DNA of 64,000 nt from Aeromonas veronii (GTDB lineage: Bacteria > Pseudomonadota > Gammaproteobacteria > Enterobacterales > Aeromonadaceae), in contig CP101033.1 of NCBI GenBank assembly GCA_041319085.1, positions 2,940,501 through 3,004,500 of the forward strand, given 5' to 3'. Positions 53,003 through 61,723 of the stretch are shown piece by piece. The translations under genes and the position numbers were made by a program. Position 1 is the first letter of the stretch. Each line of letters starts with the position of its first letter. The notes below the pieces were generated by a model, which saw only the letters and a list, made by a program, of their open reading frames with translations, did not search any database and was not told the DNA's origin.

Positions 53003-53340
53003 TGCGATATCTGTTACCACTCCTCCTGCTTGGCCTCGCTGGCTGCGCCACGGTCGACACCCCGCCGCTTTACCATCAGATGGATAAGGCCGATGTTCAA
53101 CTGGCCAATCAGGCCCTCGCCAAGGCGCTGGAAACCCGCACCAAAGGGCAGAGCCTCACCTGGTTCAATCCGGCCAGCCGTCACTCGGGCAGCGTCACCC
53201 CGCTGCGCACCTTCCGCCATACCAGTGGGGAGTGGTGTCGCGACTATCGCGAGCAACTCTATATCGGCAAGGCCAGTCAGCAATGGCAGGATACCGCCTG
53301 CCGCAATCAGCAAGGGCGCTGGCGACCACTACGCACTTAA
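52999..53340 (+). CDS. Small lipoprotein with 17-kDa surface-antigen-like domain
   Basis: The 113-residue protein starts at an ATG that overlaps the stop of the Hint protein (ATGA), so the two are translationally coupled. It has a lipoprotein signal ending in LLGLAGC (Cys16). The C-terminal part (LTWFNPASRHSGSVTPLRTF, WCRDYREQLYIG, TACRNQQGRWRPL) follows the pattern of RT0821/Lpp0805 surface proteins, with a Cys pair likely to form a disulfide. The natural reading is an outer-membrane partner of the Hint protein. Confidence 0.82.
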   Translation: MMRYLLPLLLLGLAGCATVDTPPLYHQMDKADVQLANQALAKALETRTKGQSLTWFNPASRHSGSVTPLRTFRHTSGEWCRDYREQLYIGKASQQWQDTACRNQQGRWRPLRT

Positions 53341-53426
53341 TGCGTGACGGGATAAACGAAAGGGGGTAGCAGCGCTCCCCCCCTTGTCATCTTGACCGAC
53401 CCATTATCTGGGCAGTGGATCCGAGG

Positions 53427-55142
53427 TTATACCCGACGATAAGGAAGGTAAACCGGCTCCCACATGTGGTTAAGGATATGCTGCTGCAGATCCTGACCGA
53501 TCAGCGGGTGGGAGGGATCCCGACGCACGATATCCTTGAGCACGGCGGTGGCCACATGCACCGAGATGCTGCGCAGCTCGCGAATGCGCGGATAGACGGC
53601 CCCTTTCGCCAAATCCACCTCACTCACGCACTCGGCCAGCGCAAAAGCAGCGGTAGTGAAGATATCGGGCGTGATCTCGCGGATCTGGCTGACGATGGCC
53701 GCCAAACCCACTCCGGGGAAGATAAAGACGTTATTGCCCTGCCCGACCCGGAAATCCTGCCCCTCGTAGCTTACATCCTTGAACGGGCTGCCGGTGGCAA
53801 CGATGGCCTTGCCCTTGCTCCAGCGGTAGATATCTTCCGGCAGAGCTTCACAGTTGGCGGTCGGGTTGGAGAGCGGGAACACCATGGGGCGCTCGCAATG
53901 CTGCAGCATCAGCTGGACGTGCTCTTCCTGGAAGGCACCGCCCGATCCGCTGGTCCCCAGCAGCACGGTAATGGGCACATGACGCAGCACATCGGCCAGA
54001 TTGGCCTTGCCGGGCACCTCGGTGTCCCAGCCAGCCAGCAGCAGCCCCGGTTTGGCGTAACGGCGTTTGTACTCGTCGAGCCCGTCCCGGTTGTCACACA
54101 CCAGCCCCTGGGTATCCAGAATGTAGATGCGATCGCGGGCCGCCTGCGGTTCCATCCCCTCGCGGATCATCCCCGCGCAGATCTGATCCGCGACGCCAAC
54201 CCCACCGGCGCCAGCGCCGTAGACCAGATAGTTCTGCTGACCCAGGGTCTCCCCCTTGACCTTGACTGCACCTATGATACCGGCCAGCACCACGGCACCC
54301 GTGCCCTGAATGTCATCGTTGAATGACGGCAGCGCCTGCTGGTAGCGAGCCAGATTGTTGAAGGCGTTGGATTTGCTGAAGTCTTCCCACTGCAACACGG
54401 CATTGGGGAAGTGGCGCTTGACCCCGGCGACAAATTTGTCGATGAAGTCGTCGTACTCCTTGCCGCGAATGCGCTTGTGGGGCTGACCCAGATACATGGG
54501 ATCATCCAGCAGTTTCTGGTTGTCGGTGCCTACATCCAGTGCGATGGGCATGCAGCAGGCGGGGTGAATACCGGCCCCCAGGGTATAGAGAGAGAGCTTG
54601 CCGATGGGAATACCCATGCCGCCAACACCTTGGTCTCCGATCCCCAGAATGCCCTGGCTATCGGTCACCACAATGATGCGGATCGATTTGGCATCGAAGT
54701 GACGAGCCTGACTGCCCATGTCATCCACGTTGCCCGGGGTGATGTAGAGTCCGCGCGGCTTCTGGAAGCGGTGACTGAACTCCTGACACGCCTTGCCCAC
54801 TGTCGGGGTATAGATGTAGGGGGTCATCTCCTCTACATGGCGTGACAACAGGGCATAGAAGAGGGTTTCGTTACGATCCTGCAGGGCTCGCAGGTTCTGA
54901 TACTTCTCGATATCGCTACAAGCACTCTTGAACCCTTCGTACACTCGCTCCAGCTGGGCTTCAAAGGTCTGCACCTGAGGTGGCAGCAAGCCATCGAGAT
55001 CGAAATCGGCCCGTTCCTGTTCGGTAAAGGCGGTGCCCTTGTTGAGATAGCGATTGTTAAGCAGATCAGTGCCGGTCAGTGCAACGGGGCGAAAATCCTG
55101 TCCTTGTGCATCTTTCCACAGCAGATATTGTCCGGTAGCCAT
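53427..55142 (-). CDS. maeA: NAD-dependent malic enzyme
   Basis: The enzyme oxidatively decarboxylates malate to pyruvate. The product from the ATG at 55142 is 571 residues, the normal length for the SfcA/MaeA type. Visible parts are YTPTVGKACQEFSH with the catalytic Tyr, IRIIVVTDSQGILGIGDQGVGGMG, the metal-binding EDFSKSNAFNNLARY, and the nucleotide-binding VYGAGAGGVGVADQI. It is cytoplasmic. A nearby ATG at 55148 is a less well-placed start. It is divergent from the solute-binding protein gene. Confidence 0.95.
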   Translation of the reverse strand: MATGQYLLWKDAQGQDFRPVALTGTDLLNNRYLNKGTAFTEQERADFDLDGLLPPQVQTFEAQLERVYEGFKSACSDIEKYQNLRALQDRNETLFYALLSRHVEEMTPYIYTPTVGKACQEFSHRFQKPRGLYITPGNVDDMGSQARHFDAKSIRIIVVTDSQGILGIGDQGVGGMGIPIGKLSLYTLGAGIHPACCMPIALDVGTDNQKLLDDPMYLGQPHKRIRGKEYDDFIDKFVAGVKRHFPNAVLQWEDFSKSNAFNNLARYQQALPSFNDDIQGTGAVVLAGIIGAVKVKGETLGQQNYLVYGAGAGGVGVADQICAGMIREGMEPQAARDRIYILDTQGLVCDNRDGLDEYKRRYAKPGLLLAGWDTEVPGKANLADVLRHVPITVLLGTSGSGGAFQEEHVQLMLQHCERPMVFPLSNPTANCEALPEDIYRWSKGKAIVATGSPFKDVSYEGQDFRVGQGNNVFIFPGVGLAAIVSQIREITPDIFTTAAFALAECVSEVDLAKGAVYPRIRELRSISVHVATAVLKDIVRRDPSHPLIGQDLQQHILNHMWEPVYLPYRRV

Positions 55143-55418
55143 AGTCATTCTCTTTGATTTACGTGAAATTGCCGTTCGGCAGGAGAGCAAGACTCATAAT
55201 GAAATCAATCATATGACGTTTATTCAATCGGTTTTGTGAGCTTGGGCATACCCTGCGGCCAAAATAGGCCTTCGGCGGCTCCGACAAGACAAATATTCAC
55301 GGCAAGAAATGAGACTCATGCTAGCATGGCGGACAACCCAGCCACCCTTCACAGCATCACCGCCGGGAGTGACCCTGATGCCCTCGACTCTGCCAGCCTG
55401 TCCCCCCTTCTTCTTGCC

Positions 55419-56183
55419 ATGCGCCTGATCCCGCTACTTTATCTATGGCTGTGCCTGACCTGCCAGTCGGCTCTCGCCGCACCGGGCCGGGTGCTCAACA
55501 TCATCGTCGGCGAGTGGCCCCCCTTTGTCTCGGAGCAGTCCAAACAGCACGGGCCGGTGGCCCACCTCATCCGCGATCTGTTCAAGGAGGCAGGCTATGA
55601 GGTGAAATTCCATTTCGCCCCCTGGGGTAGGGTCTATTCGCTGGCGGCCAACAGCCAGCTCTACGACGCCACCGCCGTCTGGATGTACAAGCCGGAGCGG
55701 GAACAGGATTTTCTGTTCAGCGCAGCGGTGCTGCAGGAGCAGTTTGTCTTCTTCTCCCTCAAATCACGGCAGTTACAGGCCGAGCGCCTTGAGCAGATCA
55801 TCGGCATGCGGTTGGGGGGCGATATCGCCTACAGCTACGGGCCCGAGCTGGACAAGATGGTAGCGGAGGGCAAGGTAAGCCAGCAGCGGGTTACCGATGT
55901 GAAGCAGAACTTCGGCAAGCTGCTGCGCGGGCGCATCGACCTCTATCCGCAAGAGCTGCGGGTCGGTCTGGCCGAGTTGCAGAGCCAGCTCGATCCCATC
56001 AGCGCCGCGCTCATTACCCACAGCCAGACCCCTTTTCTGCGCAACGACAGCTTCGTGATGTTCCCACGCAAGATGCCGGATTCAGCCAAACTGCGGGATC
56101 AGTTCAATCAGCAGTTGCAGCAGGCCATCGCCAGCGGGCGTTATCAGACCTACTTCGAGCAGCTGGCTCGGGGCGAATATTGA
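55419..56183 (+). CDS. Periplasmic solute-binding protein, family 3 type
   Basis: The product is about 254 residues if it begins at the ATG at 55419, where a signal peptide starts (RLIPLLYLWLCLTCQSALA). The fold follows with LNIIVGEWPPFVSEQ, GPVAHLIRDLFKEAGYEVKFHFAPWGRVYSL and the usual two-lobe pattern. No ABC permease or ATPase is nearby, as with many orphan binding proteins in Aeromonas. The start is uncertain: no ribosome site precedes it, and in-frame ATGs lie upstream, for example at 55326. Ligand unknown. Confidence 0.8.
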   Translation: MRLIPLLYLWLCLTCQSALAAPGRVLNIIVGEWPPFVSEQSKQHGPVAHLIRDLFKEAGYEVKFHFAPWGRVYSLAANSQLYDATAVWMYKPEREQDFLFSAAVLQEQFVFFSLKSRQLQAERLEQIIGMRLGGDIAYSYGPELDKMVAEGKVSQQRVTDVKQNFGKLLRGRIDLYPQELRVGLAELQSQLDPISAALITHSQTPFLRNDSFVMFPRKMPDSAKLRDQFNQQLQQAIASGRYQTYFEQLARGEY

Positions 56184-56273
56184 CCTTGGCGAGGCCAAAA
56201 CAGAGGGGATAAAACAACGGTGGCGGCCCTTTGTGGCTGCCACCCTTGTGACCATTCTCAGCCACAGCGGGCA

Positions 56274-56684
56274 TTAACCGCTGATGCCTACCTCCAGCTT
56301 GAACGAGGTCTTGGCCTTGCTGCTCTCGGCCGCCCCCATCTGGTAGACCCGAATGGTATAAGTGCCCTTGGCGGGCAGGGTCGCCTCAAAGTGGTTCCCT
56401 TCGGTGGAGCCGATAAAGATCGCCTCCCCCTTGCTGCCTGGCGGCAGAATATTGAAGTAGGGCTTGCCGGTCAGGATCACCACCATGCTCTGGCCCTTGT
56501 TGGCCGTCAGCTTGTAATCGAGGGTCTGGCGGCCCTGAATGGTGCCATTGATAGTTGCCCCTGACTCCCCCTTCTTGAACTGCACCTGCTGGGTTTTGAT
56601 CCCGTCAGCCGCCTGCGCAACGCCCGCCATGCCACCGAAGAGCGCCGATGCGCATACCGCTGCCAGCCATGCTTTTCTCATCAT
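56274..56684 (-). CDS. Probable periplasmic lysozyme inhibitor, PliG/PliI-like
   Basis: The 136-residue protein has a signal peptide (AWLAAVCASALFGGMAGVAQA) and a small all-beta domain. The pattern VQFKKGESGATINGTIQG, LTANKGQSMVVILTG, PYFNILPPGSKGEAIF and LPAKGTYTIRVYQMG resembles the E. coli g-type lysozyme inhibitor PliG by eye. Aeromonas is also known to carry the related PliI. Members protect peptidoglycan from animal lysozymes. The match is from memory, so the type of lysozyme, and even the function, are uncertain. Confidence 0.6.
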   Translation of the reverse strand: MMRKAWLAAVCASALFGGMAGVAQAADGIKTQQVQFKKGESGATINGTIQGRQTLDYKLTANKGQSMVVILTGKPYFNILPPGSKGEAIFIGSTEGNHFEATLPAKGTYTIRVYQMGAAESSKAKTSFKLEVGISG

Positions 56685-56796
56685 TTGTCATCCCTTATGT
56701 GAATGGAGTCCCTGTTACTCTTGCTCAAGATGGCCAAAAAAACCACTGCTGGTTACTGTCGCGCTCAATCTATTTGCCATCACGATCGACCCGTCA

Positions 56797-56827
56797 TAAA
56801 AGGGGCGCCGCAGCGCCCCTCCTTTTT
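56797..56827. terminator. Bidirectional terminator of the formate dehydrogenase operon
   Basis: AGGGGCGC and GCGCCCCT form an 8-bp stem with a 4-nt loop, flanked by T-tracts in both directions. On the minus strand it follows the gamma-subunit stop by about 16 bp. Confidence 0.85.
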
Positions 56828-56842
56828 ACTCTTTGTCGACCA

Positions 56843-57814
56843 TCAGCTTGATTTGTCCGTCTTGGGCTCATCGAGGGTGTGCTTCACCTCTTCATACCAG
56901 AGGTCGTGGTGCTCCTTGGCCCAGGTCTCGTCCACCTCACCTGTCACCATCCCCTCCAGCGCCCCTTCCAGCTGGAACAGGCCCATATAGATATGGAAGA
57001 TAAAGCCGCAGATAAGGATCAGCGCGCCGACGATATGGATAAAGCTGGCCCACTCCATCTGACGGCGCAGCTGGCCGAAGATGGGGAAATCGAGGAACAG
57101 CCCGGTCGCCACCACGATGCCGCCAAACCAGATCAACAGCCAGAAGATCGCCTTCTCGCCGCCGTTGGAGAAGCCCGCCGAAGGGTGGCTTCCCTTGTGC
57201 TTGCCCAGCATGCCGCCCGCCTTCATAAACCACTGCACATCCACCATATTGACGATGTTGTGGCGGAACCACTTGATGAGCACCCCCATCAGGCAGAGGA
57301 AGAAGAGCGGCCCCACGTAGTTGTGGAATACCTTGGCAAACCAGATCCAGTTCTCCCACACCCCGAGGCTCACCACCGGCTTGATGAAGTACTTGCCGTA
57401 GATGATGGCCAGCCCCGACCCGGAGAGGGTCAGAAACATGGCTGCCGTGGTCCAGTGCAGCGCCCGATCCAGCCTGCTCCAGCGCTTGAGCTTGCGCCCG
57501 GTGCGCGGTTTGGAGAGCTTGGTCTGCCCCACCACCAGGTACATCAGGCCACACATGGCGAGCGACCCGAAAATAGCGATGGCGCCCAGCGGAGACACCC
57601 ACTTGGTCTTCACCTCGAACCAGAGCTGGCCCGGCACCGAGATAAGCACCCCGTGCTCCGGCGAGCGGGAGGTAGTCACCCCCTCCTGCCCATCCTTCAC
57701 CGCCCGCCAGTAGTCGGCGCCGGCAAAGCCGACCGCCTCTTTCTGCGCATCAGCGAAGCCGGGCGCGCTGAACAGCAGCAAGGCCGTCAGCAGCGCTGTC
57801 AGCCAGTGTCTCAT
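56843..57814 (-). CDS. fdhC: Formate dehydrogenase cytochrome b556 subunit (gamma)
   Basis: The 323-residue membrane subunit takes electrons from the iron-sulfur subunit to the quinone pool. It has a signal peptide (WLTALLTALLLFSAPGFADA), then about five membrane helices with heme-ligand His residues (RLDRALHWTTAAMF, VFHNYVGPLF, SFIHIVGALI, FIFHIYMGLF). It is longer at the N-terminus than E. coli FdnI, as in Shewanella and epsilon-proteobacterial types. It overlaps fdhB by 4 bp. Confidence 0.93.
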   Translation of the reverse strand: MRHWLTALLTALLLFSAPGFADAQKEAVGFAGADYWRAVKDGQEGVTTSRSPEHGVLISVPGQLWFEVKTKWVSPLGAIAIFGSLAMCGLMYLVVGQTKLSKPRTGRKLKRWSRLDRALHWTTAAMFLTLSGSGLAIIYGKYFIKPVVSLGVWENWIWFAKVFHNYVGPLFFLCLMGVLIKWFRHNIVNMVDVQWFMKAGGMLGKHKGSHPSAGFSNGGEKAIFWLLIWFGGIVVATGLFLDFPIFGQLRRQMEWASFIHIVGALILICGFIFHIYMGLFQLEGALEGMVTGEVDETWAKEHHDLWYEEVKHTLDEPKTDKSS

Positions 57815-58470
57815 TGGCCATCCTCCTGCTTGCCAAGCTTGAGCCCCTTGCCTCTGCCATCGTGAGGTTTGCTGGCATCGCGATAGAGCGCCTTATCATC
57901 CTCACCCCAACCCGCATGAGGGGCGCCGCGATAGGCGACCCGCTCGCGGAAGATGTCGGAGATCACCTGCGCATCCCCTGCCAGCAGTGCCTTGGTAGAG
58001 CAGAGCTCGGCACACATCGGCAGCTTGCCCTCGGCGATGCGGTTGGCACCGTACTTCTGGCGCTCCGCCTCGCTGTGATCCTCTTCCGGGCCACCGGCAC
58101 AGAAGGTGCACTTGTCCATCTTGCCCCGATCGCCAAAGGCGGCGGTCTTCGGGAACTGGGGCGCCCCGAACGGGCAGGCGAACAGGCAGTAGCCGCAACC
58201 GATACAGAGATCCTTGTTGTGCAGCACGATGCCGTCGTCGGTGTGATAGAAGCAGTCGGCCGGACAAACCGCCATGCAGGGGGCATCGGTGCAGTGCATG
58301 CAGGCGACCGAGATGGAGGTCTCTCCCGGCAGGCCGTCGTTGAGGGTTACCACCCGGCGACGCTGGATGCCCCACTCGAGGGCATCGTCGTTCTCGTTCT
58401 TGCACGCCGTCACACAGCCGTTGCACTCGATGCAGCGCTTGGTGTCACACATGAATTTCATTCTGGCCAT
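57811..58470 (-). CDS. fdhB: Formate dehydrogenase iron-sulfur subunit (beta)
   Basis: The 219-residue protein has four ferredoxin-type clusters: CDTKRCIECNGCVTACKNEN, CMHCTDAPCMAVCPADC, CIGCGYCLFACPFGAP and CTFCAGG (with a late Cys in CAELCSTKAL). It transfers electrons from FdhA to the cytochrome. No C-terminal membrane helix is seen, unlike E. coli FdnH. It lies 4 bp after fdhA and overlaps fdhC. Confidence 0.95.
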   Translation of the reverse strand: MARMKFMCDTKRCIECNGCVTACKNENDDALEWGIQRRRVVTLNDGLPGETSISVACMHCTDAPCMAVCPADCFYHTDDGIVLHNKDLCIGCGYCLFACPFGAPQFPKTAAFGDRGKMDKCTFCAGGPEEDHSEAERQKYGANRIAEGKLPMCAELCSTKALLAGDAQVISDIFRERVAYRGAPHAGWGEDDKALYRDASKPHDGRGKGLKLGKQEDGQ

Positions 58471-58474
58471 GGGA

Positions 58475-61351
58475 TCAGGCTCCTACTTTGCGAAAACGGC
58501 ACAGGGTGACCTTGGTCTCCTGCATCTGGGTGACCGGGTCATAACCATAGGTGGTGACTATGTTGACCGACTCCCCCAGCACATAGGGGTCAGACCCTTC
58601 CGGATATTTGGATCGCAGATCCTTGCCCTCGAAATGGCCGCCGAAGTGGAACGGCATAAAGGCGAGCCCCGGTTTGACCCGCGGGGTCACCAGCGCCTTC
58701 ACTTTCACCCTGCCCCCTTCCGGCCCCTCGACCCAGACATACTGGCCGTCACGCACACCGACGTCGTTGGCATCCGCCGGGTTCATCTCGACAAACATCT
58801 CCTGCTGCAACTCGGCGAGCCAAGGGTTGGAGCGGGTCTCATCACCGCCCCCCTCGTACTCCACCAGACGGCCCGAGGTGAGGATGATCGGGAACTCCTT
58901 GCTGACGTCCTTCTCCTGCACCGAGGCGTACTGGGTCGGCAGGCGCCACAGGCTTTTCGAATCAGGCCAGGTGGCGTAGTCGGCCAGCAAGTCGCGGCGC
59001 GGGGTGTAGAGCGGCTCGCGGTGCTTGGGCACCTGATCCGGGAAGGTCCACACCACGCAGCGCGCCTTGGCGTTGCCATACGGCACAAAGCCGTGCTTGA
59101 TGGCGACCCGCTGGATGCCGCCGGAGAGGTCAGTCTTCCAGTTCTTGCCCTCGGCCTCCTTCTTCTCGGCCTCGGTCAGCTCATCCCACCAGCCAAGCTG
59201 CTTCATCAGGTCGGCAGTGATCTCGGGATAGCCGTCTTCTACTTCGCTTCCCTTCGGCCAGGACTCTTCGGCCAGCAGCGAGACGCCCTGATACTCGATA
59301 CCGAAACGGGCGCGGAAACCGCCGCCCCCTTCCGAGACCGGAATGCTGGTGTCGTAGAGGATGTGGCTGCCAGGATGTTTCATCTCCGGGGTGCCCCAGC
59401 AGGGCCACGGCAGACCGTACACTTCACCGCTGACCGGGCCACCTTCGGCCTTGAGGTTGGTCTTGTGGAAGGTGTGCCAGTTCTGCTGGTGCGCCTTGAG
59501 CCGCTCCGGGCTCTGGCCGGTGTAGCCCACGCTCCACATGCCACGGTTGTATTCGCGGGTGATGTCTTCCAGCAGTGGCTCGTTGTTCTCTACCTTGATG
59601 TGCTTGAACAGCTCATCGGCAAAGCCGAGCTTCTTGCTCAGCAGATACATGATCTCGTGATCGACCTTGGATTCGAACAGGGGCTCGATCACCTTGTCGC
59701 GCCACTGCATGGAGCGGTTGGTGGCGGTGACGGAGCCATAGGTCTCGAACTGGGTGGTGGCTGGCAGCAGGTAGACGCCGTCGGTGCGATCGTTCATGAC
59801 GGCGGCGACGGTAGGGTACGGGTCGACAATCACCATCATGTCGAGCTTTTGCATCGCCTTCTTCATCTCGGGGCCGCGGGTCTGGGAGTTGACCGCATGG
59901 CCCCAGTAGAACATGGCGCGGATGTTGGAACCCTGCTCGATGAGGTCAGCGTTCTCCAGCACCCCGTCCACCCAGCGGGAGACAGGAATGCCGTTGTTGT
60001 TCATCGGCAGCTTGCCGTTGTAGGCCTTGTTGTCAAAGCGGGCCTTGATCCACTCGTAATCGACATCCCACACCCGGGCCCAGTGCTTCCAGGAGCCCTC
60101 TTCCAGCCCGTAGTAGCCGGGCAGAGAGTCGGAGGTGACGCCAAAGTCGGTGGCGCCCTGCACGTTGTCATGACCACGGAAGATGTTGGTGCCCGCCCCG
60201 CTCTTGCCCACGTTGCCGAGGGCCAGTTCGAGGATGCAGTAAGCACGGGTGTTGTTGTTGCCTGTGGTGTGCTGGGTGCCGCCCATGCACCAGACCACGC
60301 AGCCGGGGCGGTTGTCGGCCAGCAGCTTGGCGGCATCGTGCACTTGCTGTTCGTTGAGGCCGGTCACCCGCTCCACTTCCGCCGGAGTCCAGCGCGCCAC
60401 CTCTTTTTGCACCTCGTCCATGCCGTAGACTCGGGTGCGGATGAACTCCTTGTCTTCCCAGCCGTTCTTGAAAATGTGCCAGAGCATGCCCCAGATAAAG
60501 GCGACGTCGGTGCCCGGACGCAGGGAGAGGTACATGTCCGCCTTGGCGGCAGTGCGGGTGCGGCGCGGGTCGACCACCAGGATCTTGCAGCCGTTGCGCT
60601 CTTTCGCCAGCAGGATGTGCTGCATGGCGACCGGGTGGGCCTCCGCCGGGTTGGAGCCGATAAACATGATCGACTTGCTGTTGTGCATGTCGTTGAGGCT
60701 GTTGGTCATGGCGCCGTAGCCCCAGGTGTTGGCGACCCCGGCGACCGTGGTGGAGTGGCAGATCCGCGCCTGGTGATCCACGTTGTTAGTGCCCCACAGG
60801 GACGCCATCTTGCGAAACAGGTAGGCCTGCTCGTTGGAGTGCTTGGCGGAGCCGAGCCAGTAGACGCTGTCGGGGCCGGACTCCTTGCGCAGGCGCAGCA
60901 CTTCATTGCCTACCTCTTCGATGGCCTGATCCCAGCTGAGGCGCTGCCACTTGCCGCCCACCAGTTTCATCGGGTACTTGAGGCGACGCTCGCCGTGGCC
61001 GTGCTCGCGCAGGGCCGCCCCTTTGGCACAGTGACCGCCAAGGTTGAAGGGGTGATCGAAGGCTGGCTCCTGACCGGTCCAGACGCCGTTCTGCACCTCG
61101 GCATAGACGCCGCAGCCCACCGAGCAGTGGGAACAGATGGTGCGCTTCACCTCGACCGGCACGTCGGCCGCCACGGTTTTGGCCTCGGCCCGCTGCATCA
61201 TGGCTGGGGCCAGCCAACCGGCGGCCACGGCGCCACCGGCCACCAGACTTGAGTTGACCATAAAGGCGCGACGGGTCAGCCCCTGACCGCGAACAGCCTC
61301 ATTGCTCTGCTCGCCCGCCTGGGGCTGCTCGGCACGTTTTGTCAGTTTCAT
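58475..61351 (-). CDS. fdhA: Formate dehydrogenase catalytic subunit (Cys form)
   Basis: The 958-residue molybdopterin enzyme oxidises formate in the periplasm. A twin-arginine signal (LTRRAFMVNSSLVAGG) starts it. A [4Fe-4S] site follows with Cys73, 76, 80 and 108. The active-site segment ARICHSTTVAG has Cys198-His199, where E. coli FdnG has selenocysteine; no in-frame UGA is present. Guanine dinucleotide cofactor regions follow (FIGSNPAEAHP, NIFRGHDNVQGATDFG). It is preceded by a small TAT protein and followed by fdhB. The enzyme is tungsten- or molybdenum-dependent; the metal is not told by sequence. Confidence 0.96.
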   Translation of the reverse strand: MKLTKRAEQPQAGEQSNEAVRGQGLTRRAFMVNSSLVAGGAVAAGWLAPAMMQRAEAKTVAADVPVEVKRTICSHCSVGCGVYAEVQNGVWTGQEPAFDHPFNLGGHCAKGAALREHGHGERRLKYPMKLVGGKWQRLSWDQAIEEVGNEVLRLRKESGPDSVYWLGSAKHSNEQAYLFRKMASLWGTNNVDHQARICHSTTVAGVANTWGYGAMTNSLNDMHNSKSIMFIGSNPAEAHPVAMQHILLAKERNGCKILVVDPRRTRTAAKADMYLSLRPGTDVAFIWGMLWHIFKNGWEDKEFIRTRVYGMDEVQKEVARWTPAEVERVTGLNEQQVHDAAKLLADNRPGCVVWCMGGTQHTTGNNNTRAYCILELALGNVGKSGAGTNIFRGHDNVQGATDFGVTSDSLPGYYGLEEGSWKHWARVWDVDYEWIKARFDNKAYNGKLPMNNNGIPVSRWVDGVLENADLIEQGSNIRAMFYWGHAVNSQTRGPEMKKAMQKLDMMVIVDPYPTVAAVMNDRTDGVYLLPATTQFETYGSVTATNRSMQWRDKVIEPLFESKVDHEIMYLLSKKLGFADELFKHIKVENNEPLLEDITREYNRGMWSVGYTGQSPERLKAHQQNWHTFHKTNLKAEGGPVSGEVYGLPWPCWGTPEMKHPGSHILYDTSIPVSEGGGGFRARFGIEYQGVSLLAEESWPKGSEVEDGYPEITADLMKQLGWWDELTEAEKKEAEGKNWKTDLSGGIQRVAIKHGFVPYGNAKARCVVWTFPDQVPKHREPLYTPRRDLLADYATWPDSKSLWRLPTQYASVQEKDVSKEFPIILTSGRLVEYEGGGDETRSNPWLAELQQEMFVEMNPADANDVGVRDGQYVWVEGPEGGRVKVKALVTPRVKPGLAFMPFHFGGHFEGKDLRSKYPEGSDPYVLGESVNIVTTYGYDPVTQMQETKVTLCRFRKVGA

Positions 61352-61386
61352 GAGTTCTCCTTCGCTATATTCGGCACTGATCCGGC

Positions 61387-61590
61387 TCAGTCGGTGCCGC
61401 GCAGGGTGCGATAAAAGTCGTGAACATGGGGGGTCTCCCGATAGCCCTGATCAGGCTTGGTATCGTGGGTCAACGCCTCTTTGCTCACCACCCGACCGGC
61501 AGCACCGGCCAGTACGCCTATGGTGGCGACCACGCCAACTCCCTTGATCAGATTGCGGCGAGACGGGTCTTTCAGCTGTTCATCGCTCAT
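61387..61590 (-). CDS. Small twin-arginine protein of the formate dehydrogenase operon
   Basis: The 67-residue protein has a twin-arginine motif (SRRNLIKGVGVVATIGVLAGAAG) and a short soluble C-terminus (DTKPDQGYRETPHVHDFYRTLRG). This is the known small 'formate dehydrogenase region TAT target' type found before fdhA in Shewanella and Vibrio relatives. Its role is unknown. It lies 35 bp upstream of fdhA in the same direction. Confidence 0.88.
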   Translation of the reverse strand: MSDEQLKDPSRRNLIKGVGVVATIGVLAGAAGRVVSKEALTHDTKPDQGYRETPHVHDFYRTLRGTD

Positions 61591-61723
61591 TCTTGTGACC
61601 TCTGTTGTTGTTCTTGCTGGCGCCTGCGCGCCAGCTTCGCGTCCAATGGGATATCTCGTCTGCTCGTTTTGTTATGTGCAGCTCTTGCTATGCACAGCTC
61701 TTATTGCGCACAGACAGGGGCAT

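Noticed and set aside
52127..53020. Repetitive open frame opposite the Hint gene, with IDGIHAVVIDGAI units
   Set aside because: The periodicity comes only from the 63-bp repeats of the plus-strand gene; the frame lacks a start signal.
58274..61252. Very long open frame opposite fdhA on the plus strand, about 990 codons
   Set aside because: It is antisense to a certain gene, has no ribosome site or recognisable domain, and reflects the codon bias of GC-rich DNA.
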